NCBI RefSeq assembly: GCF_034808145.1
Contig: NZ_JAXHGM010000002.1
Span: forward strand, 586,724 to 650,723
Reading direction: 5' to 3'
DNA length: 64,000 bases
From: Halorubellus sp034808145
GTDB lineage: Archaea; Halobacteriota; Halobacteria; Halobacteriales; Natrialbaceae
In this document: positions 1 through 8,673 of the stretch, piece after piece
Position numbering within the stretch: the first letter of the stretch is position 1
Layout of the letters: each line of letters opens with the position of its first letter
Position numbers and translations under genes: made by a program
Notes under the pieces: generated by a model
What the model was told of the DNA's origin: nothing
The model's database searches: none
Seen by the model: only the letters and a program-made list of their open reading frames with translations

Positions 1-948
1 CTCGTTCTCGAAGTCCGGCGACTCCTCGCCCGGTTCGCCGTCGCTCCCCTCGTCGTCCTGGCTGCGGTCGAACTCGTAGAAGTACCGGTCGACCGCCGCG
101 TTGAACGTGTCGAACGCCTCCGGGACGTACTCGTCGCGCTCCTCGAGCGGGAACGGCGTCACGTCCACGACGCGCGAACTCCCGTCGTCGTCATCTGGCT
201 CGGTCCGGTACAGGCGCGGGTCGACGTCCGCGGACGCGACGTCCTCGCGAAGCCGGTCGAGCGCGTCGTACACGCGCCGGTAGTCGTCCTCGGTCGCGGC
301 CGTGATGTCCATAGCCTTCTCGACGCCCGCTCGACTACAGATCTCCTCCGCCCAGAGCCCGCCGAGGTTCAGCTGCGTCGCCAGCGTCCGGACGACGTCC
401 GTGTCGGAGTCGTTCATCTTCGCGACGAACGCGTCGAACTCGATGGCGAGCGGGTTGATGCGGGAGTCCGGGAACTCGTAGGTCGCCCCGGGCGCGACGG
501 TGCGCGACTTGAGGCGGACGGTGTCGAGGCAGTCGACGACCTCGTACGTCTCGTCGCACACCGCGATGTTCCCCTGCCCGAACAGCTCGGCGACGATGAT
601 GGTGTCCTCGTCGTCGCGCTCGAACCGGAACTCGAGGATGCGGTCGAACTCGAACTGCTCGACGCCCGCGAAGTCCGCGCCCGACAGTCGGTTCCGGAGC
701 ATCATCGCGAAGTTCGGCGGGCGACCGGGCGCGTCCGGGACGTGCTCGGGGTCGGAGACGTGCGCGCGCTTGACGTCGCCGACCTCGAGGATGAGTTCGA
801 CCCGCCCGCGGTCGAAGTCCCGCATCTTCAACCGCAGCAGATCGTCGCCGTAGAGGTAGGCCTTGTCGACCTTCGCGCCCTCGTACGCTCCGAACTCGGA
901 GACGACGGCGGCGAGGTCGACGCTGGAGAGCTCTCGCTTCGCGTCCAT
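1..948 (-). CDS. rqcH: RqcH/NFACT ribosome quality control protein, N-terminal part (cut by window edge)
   Basis: Reading down from the ATG at 948 gives an open frame of 316 codons to the window edge, beginning MDAKRELSSVDLAAVVSEF. This is the start of the NFACT-N (fibronectin-binding-like) domain of the Rqc2/RqcH family. In bacteria and archaea these proteins bind large ribosomal subunits blocked by peptidyl-tRNA and help tag the nascent chain. The segment GAYEGAKVDKAYLYGDDLL and the later NRLSGADF are typical of the domain. The visible C-terminal end turns acidic (DDEGSDGEPGEES), as in haloarchaeal linkers. Members are about 700 residues long, so more than half is missing here. The gene is divergent from the histidine kinase; the 233 bases between them show no clear promoter to my eye. 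Confidence 0.85.
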   Translation of the reverse strand, partial: MDAKRELSSVDLAAVVSEFGAYEGAKVDKAYLYGDDLLRLKMRDFDRGRVELILEVGDVKRAHVSDPEHVPDAPGRPPNFAMMLRNRLSGADFAGVEQFEFDRILEFRFERDDEDTIIVAELFGQGNIAVCDETYEVVDCLDTVRLKSRTVAPGATYEFPDSRINPLAIEFDAFVAKMNDSDTDVVRTLATQLNLGGLWAEEICSRAGVEKAMDITAATEDDYRRVYDALDRLREDVASADVDPRLYRTEPDDDDGSSRVVDVTPFPLEERDEYVPEAFDTFNAAVDRYFYEFDRSQDDEGSDGEPGEESPDFENE

Positions 949-1181
949 ACCGGCGCGTACCGGTGGCTCGCGGAAAGACGTTCCGTTGTCGGCCACGACC
1001 CGGCCGTTGGTCGTGCGCTCGTCGCGGGAGGCGGTCTCGTCGCGAGGACCGGTGTGTGGTCGCCGGTGGCGTGGTTCGCCCCAACAGTCAAACGACGCCA
1101 GTCCGTCCGTTCGGGCATGGACCGGTGGGCAGTCGCGACGGAGCGAGGGGCGTCGTTCGCGACGCTTGAGGGGGGTCGTGC

Positions 1182-2768
1182 GTGACGGACGACGGCGGCC
1201 CCGAGTACCTCGTCGACGTCGACGAGGCCTTCCTGCGCGCGCTCGTCCAGCGCGGGAGCGACGTCGTGCTCACCATCGACGCGGACAGTCGCGTGGTGTT
1301 CACGAACGACACTATCGAGGACGTCCTCGGGTACGCGCCCGGTGACGTCGTCGGCGAGCCGCTGACGACGGTGATGCCGGAGCGGTTCCAGGACGCGCAT
1401 CACGCCGCGATCGCGGCGTACCTGGAGTCCGGTGACCGGAGCCTCGACTGGTCGGACATCCGGCTTCCCGCGGAGCACGCGGACGGCCACGAGGTCCCGC
1501 TGGACATCACGTTCCACGAGCACGTCTACGACGGGAAGCGGTACTTCTCGGGCATCATGAAGGACGTGACGGCGCAGGTCGAGTACGAGAACCGACTGCG
1601 TGCGCTCCAGGAGACGACGCAGGCGCTGATGGACGAGACGGCGGCGGCGGCGGTCGCGAGCGAGGTGGTTGCGGCCGCCGAGGACGTCCTCGGGTTCCCG
1701 CTCGCGACGGTGTTCGTCCCCGTGGACGGGACGTGGAGCGACGCGGCGCGGACGACCGGCGCGGGCGACGACCCGGACGCCGGGAGCGACCGTGGGCTGG
1801 TCGCGCTCGAGTCGAGCGACCGCGCGGAGGCGGTGTTCGAGGGGGTGCCGACGCTCGGTGCGGACTCCGTGGCGTGGTCGGCGTTCCGCGCCGGCGAGAC
1901 CCGGACGTTCGCGGACGTCCGGGAGGCCGAGGCGGCGGCGAACGCGACGACGCCCGTCCGCGCGGAGGTCGTCCTGCCGCTGGGGAGCCACGGGGTACTC
2001 GTGCTCGGCCGCACCGACCCCGGCGAGCCCGACGAGGACGAGGTCGACCTGGCGAAGGTCCTGGCGTCGGCGACGGAGGCGGCGCTCGACCGCGTCGACC
2101 GCGAACGACGCCTCCGGGAGCGAGAGCGCGAGCTCGAACGACAGAACGAGCGCCTGGAGGCGTTCGCGAGCGTCGTCAGCCACGACCTCCGCGACCCGCT
2201 GAACGCCGCGGCGATGCAGGTCGAGCTCCTGCGAGCGAACGACGTCGACAACGAGTACGTCGACCGGCTCGAGGACGTCCACGACCGCATGGCGACGCTC
2301 GTCGACGACGTCCTCTCGCTCGCCCGCGACGGCCGGACCGTCGGCGACACGGAACCGGTCGACGTCGCGGCCGTCGCGCTCGACGCCTGGGAGACCGCCG
2401 GCGCTCCCGCGGCGTCGCTGTCGGTCGCGGACGACCTCGGGCGCGTGGACGCCGACCCGGAGCGCCTCCGGACGATACTCGAGAACCTGCTGGGGAACGC
2501 GGTCCATCACGCCGGCGACGACGTCGCGGTCACCGTCGGCGCGCTCGCGGACGACCCCGGGTTCTTCGTCGCCGACGACGGCCCGGGCATCCCCGAGCGC
2601 GACCGCGAGACCGTGTTCGAGCACGGGCACACCGAGTCGGAGAGCGGCACCGGGCTCGGGCTGGCTATCGTCCGGTCGGTCGCGGGCGCACACGGCTGGC
2701 AGGTCGACGCGACGGAGAGCGACACCGGCGGCGCGCGCTTCGACGTCCGCGTCGACCCCGACCCGTGA
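1182..2768 (+). CDS. PAS/GAF sensor histidine kinase
   Basis: This 528-residue kinase has an N-terminal PAS domain (about 20-130; VVFTNDTIEDVLGY), a GAF-like region (about 155-300), a charged coiled segment, and a HisKA box with phosphoacceptor His334 in ASVVSHDLRDPLNAA. A HATPase_c domain follows, with N-box ENLLGNAVHHA near 434, G1 DDGPGIP near 464 and G2 GTGLGL near 490. There are no transmembrane segments, so it is probably a cytoplasmic sensor. The start is a GTG at 1182, giving MTDDGGPEY. A HalX response regulator follows after 78 bases on the same strand, so the two probably form a two-component pair. The sensed signal is unknown; PAS domains often read redox state, light or oxygen. 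Confidence 0.85.
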   Translation: MTDDGGPEYLVDVDEAFLRALVQRGSDVVLTIDADSRVVFTNDTIEDVLGYAPGDVVGEPLTTVMPERFQDAHHAAIAAYLESGDRSLDWSDIRLPAEHADGHEVPLDITFHEHVYDGKRYFSGIMKDVTAQVEYENRLRALQETTQALMDETAAAAVASEVVAAAEDVLGFPLATVFVPVDGTWSDAARTTGAGDDPDAGSDRGLVALESSDRAEAVFEGVPTLGADSVAWSAFRAGETRTFADVREAEAAANATTPVRAEVVLPLGSHGVLVLGRTDPGEPDEDEVDLAKVLASATEAALDRVDRERRLRERERELERQNERLEAFASVVSHDLRDPLNAAAMQVELLRANDVDNEYVDRLEDVHDRMATLVDDVLSLARDGRTVGDTEPVDVAAVALDAWETAGAPAASLSVADDLGRVDADPERLRTILENLLGNAVHHAGDDVAVTVGALADDPGFFVADDGPGIPERDRETVFEHGHTESESGTGLGLAIVRSVAGAHGWQVDATESDTGGARFDVRVDPDP

Positions 2769-2846
2769 GCGCCACGCACCCCCAGCGCGGCCGGAACCGA
2801 CCGAATCCGAACCTTGACCACCACCGAACCCGTAAATAGCGACCAG

Positions 2847-3413
2847 ATGCCGACCCCGACCGTCCTCGTCGTCGACGACGAACCAAACGTCGCCGAAGCG
2901 TACGACCTGTTCCTGCCCGACGAGTACGAGACCCGGATCGCGACCGGCGGCGAGGAAGCCCTCGACCGCATGGACGAGGACGTCGACGTCGTGCTGCTCG
3001 ACCGACGGATGCCCGACCTCACCGGCGACGAGGTCCTCGAACGCGTCCGCGAGGCGGGCTACGACGCTCGCGTGGCGATGGTGACCGCCGTCGACCCGAC
3101 GCTCGACGTCCTCGCGTTCGGGTTCGACGACTACCTCGTCAAGCCCGTCGACCGCGACGACGTCCGCGGGACCGTCGAGGACCTCCTCGCCATCGGCGAG
3201 TACACCGACGCCGTCCGCGAGTACTTCACGCTCGCGAAGAAGCGCGCGACCATCGAGGACGCGATGCCGGTCCGCGAACTCGAAGCCGACGACCGCTACC
3301 AGGACCTCGTCGACCGCACCGACGAACTGAAAGCCAGGGTCGACGAGTCGTTCGACGACCTCGACGACGAGGCACAGACGGGGACGTTCCACCAGTTCCC
3401 CGGCCACGACTGA
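2847..3413 (+). CDS. HalX-domain response regulator
   Basis: The 188-residue protein has a receiver domain. Asp10 and Asp11 form the acidic pocket (VLVVDDEP), Asp52 is the phosphoacceptor (VVLLDRRMPD), and the conserved Lys lies in DDYLVKPVDRDD. The C-terminal ~75 residues form the alpha-helical HalX domain found with receivers in haloarchaea (YFTLAKKRATIEDAM and a charged helix). There is no DNA-binding domain, so output is probably through protein contacts. I prefer the ATG at 2847 over the upstream TTG at 2814 because MPTPTVLVVDDEP starts directly at the receiver fold. It sits just downstream of the histidine kinase, its likely partner. Confidence 0.85.
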   Translation: MPTPTVLVVDDEPNVAEAYDLFLPDEYETRIATGGEEALDRMDEDVDVVLLDRRMPDLTGDEVLERVREAGYDARVAMVTAVDPTLDVLAFGFDDYLVKPVDRDDVRGTVEDLLAIGEYTDAVREYFTLAKKRATIEDAMPVRELEADDRYQDLVDRTDELKARVDESFDDLDDEAQTGTFHQFPGHD

Positions 3414-3439
3414 CCGCTTTCGGGTCACGCTGCCGGCGG

Positions 3440-4600
3440 TCAGGTCGCGGTCGCGTTCGCGCCGGTTCCCACGGTGACGTTCCCGGCCGTGCCTGTCGCA
3501 GCAGCGGCGTCGACGAACGGCTCGGGCCCGGCGAACACGACGAGCGTCTCGTCGTCGACGACGACGGTGCGGAAGCCGCGGTCGCCGGTCGCACGCCAGA
3601 ACCCGTCGACGAGCCGATCGGGTGGTGCTTTCCCCTCGATGAACTCGCTCGGGGACTCGAACGCTCGTCGGTCGCTCTCGTGGTACGCACGGAACGCGGT
3701 GCGAGCGTCCGACGCGTCTGCTGCGGTGTCGAACCGGACGACCCACGCGTGCCCGGTACCGTCGGGCCCCTGGAACGTCAGCAGGGTGTCGTTCCCCCAG
3801 CCCTCGGCACCGCCCGTGGCCGTCACGGGGTCGAGGCGCGTCCACAGCGTCACGCGGACCGCGAGTTCGCCGAGGTGCCGTGGTTGTCGGAGCGGAACGT
3901 AGTCGGTGCGGCCCTCCCGGTTCGCGGCCGCGACCGCGACGTCGAGGGGTTTCGCGGGCTCGTACCCGCGTTCGGGGTGGAGCACCTGCTCGCTCGTTCG
4001 CGGCCACCGGCCGTCGAGGACGCTCCCGAGTTCCGCCGTGTGGTTCTTCCGGTAGGCCACGTACTCGCGGCCGAGTTCGTAGCGTGCCTGGAACCAGTGC
4101 AGCTCCGGTGAGGACGTCGCGAGTTCACCGTCCCACTGCGTTTGGTAGCCGTACTCGGCGGCGTAGCGCTCCTGGGCGACCGTCGCGAACCCTTCTTTGA
4201 ACGCCATCTTCGCGAACCCCTCGTCGACGGAGTCGACGAACCGGTGGGGCCACGGGGATTGCTGGCGCTGAACGTAGTGTGCGAACTCGTGTGCGAGCGT
4301 ATCTGCACCGTCCGGGCTGGTCGCCACGGGGTCGACGTAGACGAGTCCGCCCTCGATTCGGCCGGGGCCGGCGACCTCCTGGACGACGACGTTCGGCGGA
4401 CTGACGTTCGGCCCGAGGTCGTCCTGGACGCGCTGCCAGACGAGGTCCTCGTCGTACTCGAGTTCACCGCCCGACACGTTCACGGTCGATTCCGGTGGTG
4501 CGTCGTCGGCAGGTCCGCCACCTGGCGCGAACCCCGCGCAGCCGGCGCTGGCGACGAACGCGAGCACGAGTACGACGTGGAGCGAACGCGGCGCGTGCAT
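3440..4600 (-). CDS. Hvo_1808-family-like lipoprotein with HEFAH zinc-protease-type motif
   Basis: The 386-residue protein begins with a hydrophobic signal sequence ending in a lipobox, ASAGC, with Cys21 as the lipid-attachment residue, so it should be anchored outside the membrane. HEFAH at residues 104-108 fits the HExxH zinc-binding motif of metallopeptidases, and a Glu-containing helix follows (EGFATVAQERYAAEYGY). The rest resembles the haloarchaeal Hvo_1808-type surface protein family, whose function I do not know. The C-terminus (TGTAGNVTVGTGANATAT) is Thr/Asn-rich, with several N-glycosylation sequons. A T-rich element lies upstream of the start near 4625-4635. The gene is convergent with the response regulator. 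Confidence 0.7.
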   Translation of the reverse strand: MHAPRSLHVVLVLAFVASAGCAGFAPGGGPADDAPPESTVNVSGGELEYDEDLVWQRVQDDLGPNVSPPNVVVQEVAGPGRIEGGLVYVDPVATSPDGADTLAHEFAHYVQRQQSPWPHRFVDSVDEGFAKMAFKEGFATVAQERYAAEYGYQTQWDGELATSSPELHWFQARYELGREYVAYRKNHTAELGSVLDGRWPRTSEQVLHPERGYEPAKPLDVAVAAANREGRTDYVPLRQPRHLGELAVRVTLWTRLDPVTATGGAEGWGNDTLLTFQGPDGTGHAWVVRFDTAADASDARTAFRAYHESDRRAFESPSEFIEGKAPPDRLVDGFWRATGDRGFRTVVVDDETLVVFAGPEPFVDAAAATGTAGNVTVGTGANATAT

Positions 4601-4701
4601 GCCGCTGAAATATTAGTTCACCAACAAAAACGTTTCGACAGCGTTCTCGAAGGGCGAAACGAAGCCCGGGAACACCGCCAGTCAGGGCGCTCCCCGCGCG
4701 C

Positions 4702-6354
4702 TCAGAGCCGCTTGGAGACGTACGGGCCGTCCTGATGGTAGCCGAGCTTCTCGCGGTAGTACTGGCGGACGCCGATGCCGGAGATGACGCTGAGCTTGTC
4801 GAACCCGGCGTCGCGGGCGCGGTCCTCGGCTTCCGCGAGCAGCTTCCGGCCGTACCCGCGGTGCTGGACGTCGGCGTTCTCGCCCTCGTCGCCGACCCCG
4901 ACCTGGTTCCCGTACACGTGGAGCTCGCGGACGATGGCGGCGTTCTCCAGCTCCCGACGGACGGGGTCGTTCGGGAATCGGAGGCGACAGAACCCGACGA
5001 GGAGGTCCTTGTCGAAGTCCTCGAAGCTGATGAACTGCTCCGTGCCACCGCCGGCCCGGTAGGTCATCGTGTCCAGCTCGACGTCCTCGGGGTCCTCGTC
5101 GTTCATCCCGACCTCGCGGCAGCGGATGCACTCGCACTCCCAGCCGTGCTCGTCCATCACGTCCCACGCGAGCTGGCGGAGGTTCGACTTCCAGACGCCG
5201 GCGTCGATGAAGTCCGCGGGGATGTCCCGCTGCACGCGCTGGAGGCGCGTGTACCGCGGAATCTGGGACATCACTTCCGCGACGAGTTCCGCCGCGGCCT
5301 CGTTCGTCAACGGGTCGTAGTCGCCGCGGCGCCACTGGTCGTAGATCCTGGTGCCGCGCACGACGAGCGTCGGATATATCTTCAGGTAGTCGGGCTTGTA
5401 CTGCTCCTGCTCGAAGATCCGCCGGAAGTCCTCCAGGCACATCTCCCGGCTCATCCCGGGCTGCCCCGGCATCATGTGGAACCCGACCTTGAACCCCGCG
5501 TCGCGCAGCCGTCGGTTCGCGGTGATGCTCGCCTGCACGCCGTGCCCGCGGTGCATCTCGCGGTTGATGCGCTCGAACGTCGTCTGCACGCCCACCTCGA
5601 CCTTCGTCCCGCCGAGGTCGAGCATCCGGTCGATCTGCTCGGGGTCGCACCAGTCCGGCTTCGTCTCGAACGTCGTCCCGATGCAGCGCACGTCCGCCGT
5701 CTCGTTCTCCGCGATGACGTCCTCCAGGTACGAGAACTCGGGGTCGTCCTCGGCGAAGCTCACGCCCTCGGCGGGGCTCGGCTCCGCGTCCGCGTCGAAG
5801 TCGTTCATCGCCTCCAGCGCGCGCTTGACGAACCACTCCTGGTAGTCGTGGCTCCGCGCGGTCATCGTCCCACCCATCAGGATGAGTTCGACCTTGTCGA
5901 CCGGATGCCCGATCTCCCGGAGCTGGTTCAACCGCAGCCGAACCTGCCCGTAGGGGTCGTAGTCGTTCTGCTCCCCGCGCGCCGCCGCGGGCTCGTGACC
6001 CGTGTAGGACTGCGAGCTCGAGAACTCGCTCGCGGGGCCGCCCGGACAGTACAGGCACTTCCCGTGCGGGCACATGTGCGGGCTCGTCATGATCGCGACC
6101 GGCGACACGCCGCTCGCGGTCCGCACCGGCTTGCGCATGAGGACGCCTTCGAGCTCCTCGCGGCGCTCCTGGGGGGCGTGGTCGAGTATCTCGGAGTTCT
6201 TCGGGACCTTCGGCGCGGAGTGCTCCGAGCACGCCTGGAGCTTCGCGGACTCGACGTCGTCGCGTTCCAGTTCACCGGCGAGGATGCGGTCGACGAGGGC
6301 CTCGCAGACGGCTCTGAACGCTTCGGTCTCGGTCGGGTCCGACGCTTCGCTCAT
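4702..6354 (-). CDS. elp3: Elp3 tRNA U34 acetyltransferase (radical SAM + GNAT)
   Basis: The 550-residue protein has a radical-SAM domain with Cys95, Cys100 and Cys103 in MCPHGKCLYCPGGP to hold the 4Fe-4S cluster, then a C-terminal GNAT acetyltransferase domain from about residue 390 (ELHVYGNQVGVG, GYGRKLLAEAEDRA). Elp3 starts the 5-carboxymethyl modification of wobble uridine in tRNA; archaea use it without the other Elongator subunits. GVQTTFERINREMHRGH is typical of the radical-SAM half. I chose the ATG at 6354 (MSEASDPTETEAF), because the 18 codons upstream are Arg-rich and unlike the family. It is divergent from panB across about 146 bases. Confidence 0.93.
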   Translation of the reverse strand: MSEASDPTETEAFRAVCEALVDRILAGELERDDVESAKLQACSEHSAPKVPKNSEILDHAPQERREELEGVLMRKPVRTASGVSPVAIMTSPHMCPHGKCLYCPGGPASEFSSSQSYTGHEPAAARGEQNDYDPYGQVRLRLNQLREIGHPVDKVELILMGGTMTARSHDYQEWFVKRALEAMNDFDADAEPSPAEGVSFAEDDPEFSYLEDVIAENETADVRCIGTTFETKPDWCDPEQIDRMLDLGGTKVEVGVQTTFERINREMHRGHGVQASITANRRLRDAGFKVGFHMMPGQPGMSREMCLEDFRRIFEQEQYKPDYLKIYPTLVVRGTRIYDQWRRGDYDPLTNEAAAELVAEVMSQIPRYTRLQRVQRDIPADFIDAGVWKSNLRQLAWDVMDEHGWECECIRCREVGMNDEDPEDVELDTMTYRAGGGTEQFISFEDFDKDLLVGFCRLRFPNDPVRRELENAAIVRELHVYGNQVGVGDEGENADVQHRGYGRKLLAEAEDRARDAGFDKLSVISGIGVRQYYREKLGYHQDGPYVSKRL

Positions 6355-6468
6355 CGCCACATGGTCGTGGCGAGACGCGGTTAAGCGTGTCGTTGCCCGT
6401 CGAACCAACCGGGCGTTCGCGGTGCGTGCGTGGGCGTGAACGCGGTTACGTACCGCGGGAAATCCAGT

Positions 6469-6478
6469 ATTGGTTTAG
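6469..6478 (+). promoter_or_regulatory. TATA-like element for panB
   Basis: The A/T-rich run tattggttta (6469-6478) stands out in GC-rich DNA about 23-32 bases before the panB ATG at 6501. That spacing suits a leaderless or nearly leaderless transcript. Inference from position and composition only. Confidence 0.45.
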
Positions 6479-6500
6479 TCCGGCGTCGAGTAGAGCGGGT

Positions 6501-7313
6501 ATGCGCACGACGGTCAGGGACGTCCTGTCGAAGGCGGGTGAGGAGCCGATAACGATGCTGACGGCGTACGACGCCGTGACCGCGGAAATCGTCGACGAAC
6601 GGGGCGTCGACGTCATCCTCGTGGGCGACAGCGTCGGGAACACCAGTCACGGTCACGAGACGACGCTCCCGGTGACGGTCGACCAGATGGCGGACCACAC
6701 GACCGCGGTCGCGCGCGGCGCCGAGGACGCGCTCGTGGTCGCGGACATGCCGTTCCTCTCGTACGGGCACGACGACAAGGAGAGCATCGAGAACGCCGGC
6801 CGGATGCTGAAGGAGGCGGGCGCGCACGCGGTGAAGCTCGAATCGGGCCCGCACACCGTCGAGCTGACGGAGAAGCTCAGCAACCTCGGTATCCCCGTGA
6901 TGGCGCACCTCGGGTTGACGCCGCAGTCCGTGAACCAGCAGGGGTACGCGCTGCAGGGGACGAGCGAGGAGGCCGCCGACCGGATGCTCGACCTCGCGAA
7001 GGACCACGAGGACGCGGGCGCGTTCTCGCTCGTCCTCGAAAGAGTGCCGGCGTCGCTCGCGGCCCGCATCACGGACGCTATCGACATCCCGACCATCGGC
7101 ATCGGCGCTGGCCCGGACTGCGACGGGCAGGTGCTCGTCGTGGACGACGCCGTGGGCCTGAGCGACTGGACGCCGTCGTTCGTCGAGGAGTTCGGGGACG
7201 TCCGCGCGGCGATGGGGGACGCCATCGAGGCGTACGCCGACGCGGTCGAGTCCGGCGAGTTCCCGGCGGCGGAGCACAGCGAGGGCATCGAGGAACTGGA
7301 CGAACTGTACTGA
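6501..7313 (+). CDS. panB: 3-methyl-2-oxobutanoate hydroxymethyltransferase
   Basis: The 270-residue protein catalyses transfer of a hydroxymethyl group from methylene-tetrahydrofolate to 2-oxoisovalerate, giving ketopantoate in the pantothenate/coenzyme A pathway. Family hallmarks are MLTAYDAVTAEIVDE, the metal-binding ILVGDSVGNTSHGHETTLPV, DMPFLSYG, AVKLESG, MAHLGLTPQSVNQQGG-like sequence and TIGIGAGPDCDGQVLV. The length matches the family (~265-275). The ATG at 6501 gives MRTTVRDVLSKAGEEPI and a TATA-like element sits at the right distance, so the upstream in-frame extension is not used. No other pantothenate gene is adjacent. Confidence 0.93.
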   Translation: MRTTVRDVLSKAGEEPITMLTAYDAVTAEIVDERGVDVILVGDSVGNTSHGHETTLPVTVDQMADHTTAVARGAEDALVVADMPFLSYGHDDKESIENAGRMLKEAGAHAVKLESGPHTVELTEKLSNLGIPVMAHLGLTPQSVNQQGYALQGTSEEAADRMLDLAKDHEDAGAFSLVLERVPASLAARITDAIDIPTIGIGAGPDCDGQVLVVDDAVGLSDWTPSFVEEFGDVRAAMGDAIEAYADAVESGEFPAAEHSEGIEELDELY

Positions 7314-7346
7314 GACGTCGCGCCGGGTGGCGTGCGACGCGAGCCG

Positions 7347-8135
7347 CTACTCGGGCCCGTCGATGCGTTCGCAGAAGTCGGCGAGTGCGGCGTTGAACCC
7401 GTCGGGTCGTTCGAGCATCGCGAGGTGCGCGGCGTCCTCGACGACGGCGACGTCGCAGTCGTCGAGTTCGCTCGCGAGGTAGTCGTGGTATCGCGGTGGC
7501 GTGAGCGCGTCGTGTTCGCCGACGACCGCGCGTCCCGGGGTCTCGATCTCGCCGAGCCGGTCGCGGACGTCGAACGCGTGCGAGGTGAGGAAGTCGCGTT
7601 CGACGATGCGTTGCCCGCAGTGGAGCATCGCGCTCTTCGAGACGTCGAGGAGCTCCGGCTCGGGGTCGGCGAAGAGCCGGCCGGGTTCGTGGAGCCAGTC
7701 GACGGCGCGCTCGAAGTCGTTCGCGAGCCAGTCCCGGAGGTCGCTGAGGACGGCGAGCTTCGCGCCGGTGCCGGCGTAGACGGCGCCGTCGACGGCGAGG
7801 CCGTCGCCGCGTTCGAGGAGGCAGTGGAGGACGACGGCGCCGCCGAGGGAGTTCCCGCAGAGGACGCGTGCGTCGGTCGCGTCGGCGACGGCGACGACGT
7901 CGTCGGCGTACGCGGCGAGCGTCTCGTACCCGGGGTCGGCGTCGACGTCGTCGCTCGCTCCGTGCCCGGCGAGGTCGACGGCGACGACCGGGCGTTCGTC
8001 CCCGAGTCGGGCTTGGGACTTCCAGACGCCGCGCGCGCCGCCGCTCCCGTGCACGCAGAGGACGGGAGCGCCGTCGCCGCCGCGGTCGAAGACCTCGAAG
8101 GCTGTCTCGCGGCCGTGATGAGAGACGGTCTGCAT
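7347..8135 (-). CDS. Alpha/beta hydrolase
   Basis: This 262-residue alpha/beta hydrolase has an oxyanion strand VLCVHGSGG, the nucleophile elbow CGNSLGGAV, an acid region GEHDALTPP and a C-terminal catalytic His in EDAAHLAMLERPD. The substrate cannot be read from the sequence; relatives include esterases and C-C hydrolases. The start at 8135 (MQTVSHHGRETAFEVF) is preceded by a TATA box at 8159-8166. The upstream extension to 8363 is Arg-rich and not family-like. It is convergent with panB (33 bases apart). Confidence 0.85.
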   Translation of the reverse strand: MQTVSHHGRETAFEVFDRGGDGAPVLCVHGSGGARGVWKSQARLGDERPVVAVDLAGHGASDDVDADPGYETLAAYADDVVAVADATDARVLCGNSLGGAVVLHCLLERGDGLAVDGAVYAGTGAKLAVLSDLRDWLANDFERAVDWLHEPGRLFADPEPELLDVSKSAMLHCGQRIVERDFLTSHAFDVRDRLGEIETPGRAVVGEHDALTPPRYHDYLASELDDCDVAVVEDAAHLAMLERPDGFNAALADFCERIDGPE

Positions 8136-8158
8136 GGGAGGTACTACTCCGGCGGGTC

Positions 8159-8166
8159 GCTTAAAC
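8159..8166 (-). promoter_or_regulatory. TATA box for the alpha/beta hydrolase
   Basis: Read on the minus strand this is gtttaagc, 24-31 bases before the ATG at 8135. The spacing predicts a leaderless mRNA. Confidence 0.5.
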
Positions 8167-8400
8167 CCCGACTCCGCGCGGCGCTCCGTGACCGACCCGT
8201 TCGCCCGTGCGTGGCTGTGGACGCCTGTCGCGAGACGGTCGCACGCGCGAGCTGGTCGCACGTGAACACCTCCGGCGGGCGGCGTGCTGGTCGGCTGTGA
8301 GCGTCGCCGACCAGCTGTGCACCGCTCTTCTTGGGTGTGAACCACGAATCGACCTGTTCGCATGTAGCCTCTCGCCTTCGTGCGTTTCGTGGGGGAAAGG

Positions 8401-8408
8401 TTTATATT
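8401..8408 (+). promoter_or_regulatory. TATA box for the small gene-cdc48 operon
   Basis: tttatatt, in a short AT-rich island, lies 26-33 bases before the ATG at 8434. The transcript is probably leaderless and covers both the small protein and the Cdc48 ATPase. Confidence 0.6.
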
Positions 8409-8433
8409 CTATAATCCCTAACTCGTGGTTAGG

Positions 8434-8673
8434 ATGAACATACAGCAGTTCACGGAACACGACGGTCAGTTCGCTCGTCAGTACGTCTACGACGACGCGG
8501 TCGTCGTCGCCGCCGACCTCGACGTCACCGACGCGGATGTCGACGTCCTCGACGACACCGTCATCGTCGTCGCCAGCGACGGCGAACAGTTCGAGCTCTC
8601 GACCCCCTCGACGCCGACGCGCGCCTTTATCCGGAACGGCGTCCTCACCATCGAGATGGAGGCTCACGCATGA
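8434..8673 (+). CDS. Small acidic protein translationally coupled to Cdc48 (DUF7127-like)
   Basis: This 79-residue acidic protein starts MNIQQFTEHDGQFARQYVYDD and has alternating beta-like stretches (AVVVAADLDV, DDTVIVVASDGEQF, FIRNGVLTIEMEA), suggesting a small beta-rich fold reminiscent of Hsp20/alpha-crystallin domains. I believe haloarchaeal proteins of this kind are catalogued as DUF7127, but I could not check. The last codons overlap the cdc48 start (ATGA), so the two are translationally coupled. That suggests an adaptor or cofactor role for the ATPase, an inference from gene order only. A GTG nine bases upstream is in frame, but the ATG fits the TATA spacing better. Confidence 0.7.
   Translation: MNIQQFTEHDGQFARQYVYDDAVVVAADLDVTDADVDVLDDTVIVVASDGEQFELSTPSTPTRAFIRNGVLTIEMEAHA

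Noticed and set aside
828..4007. A 1059-codon minus-strand open frame
   Set aside because: It covers the histidine kinase and regulator on the other strand and is Arg/Val-rich. In GC-rich haloarchaeal DNA such antisense frames stay open by third-position bias.
4735..6384. A 549-codon plus-strand open frame opposite elp3
   Set aside because: It is the mirror of elp3, whose radical-SAM and GNAT motifs are clear; the composition (Leu/Val/Ala/Asp/Arg) is typical of antisense frames.
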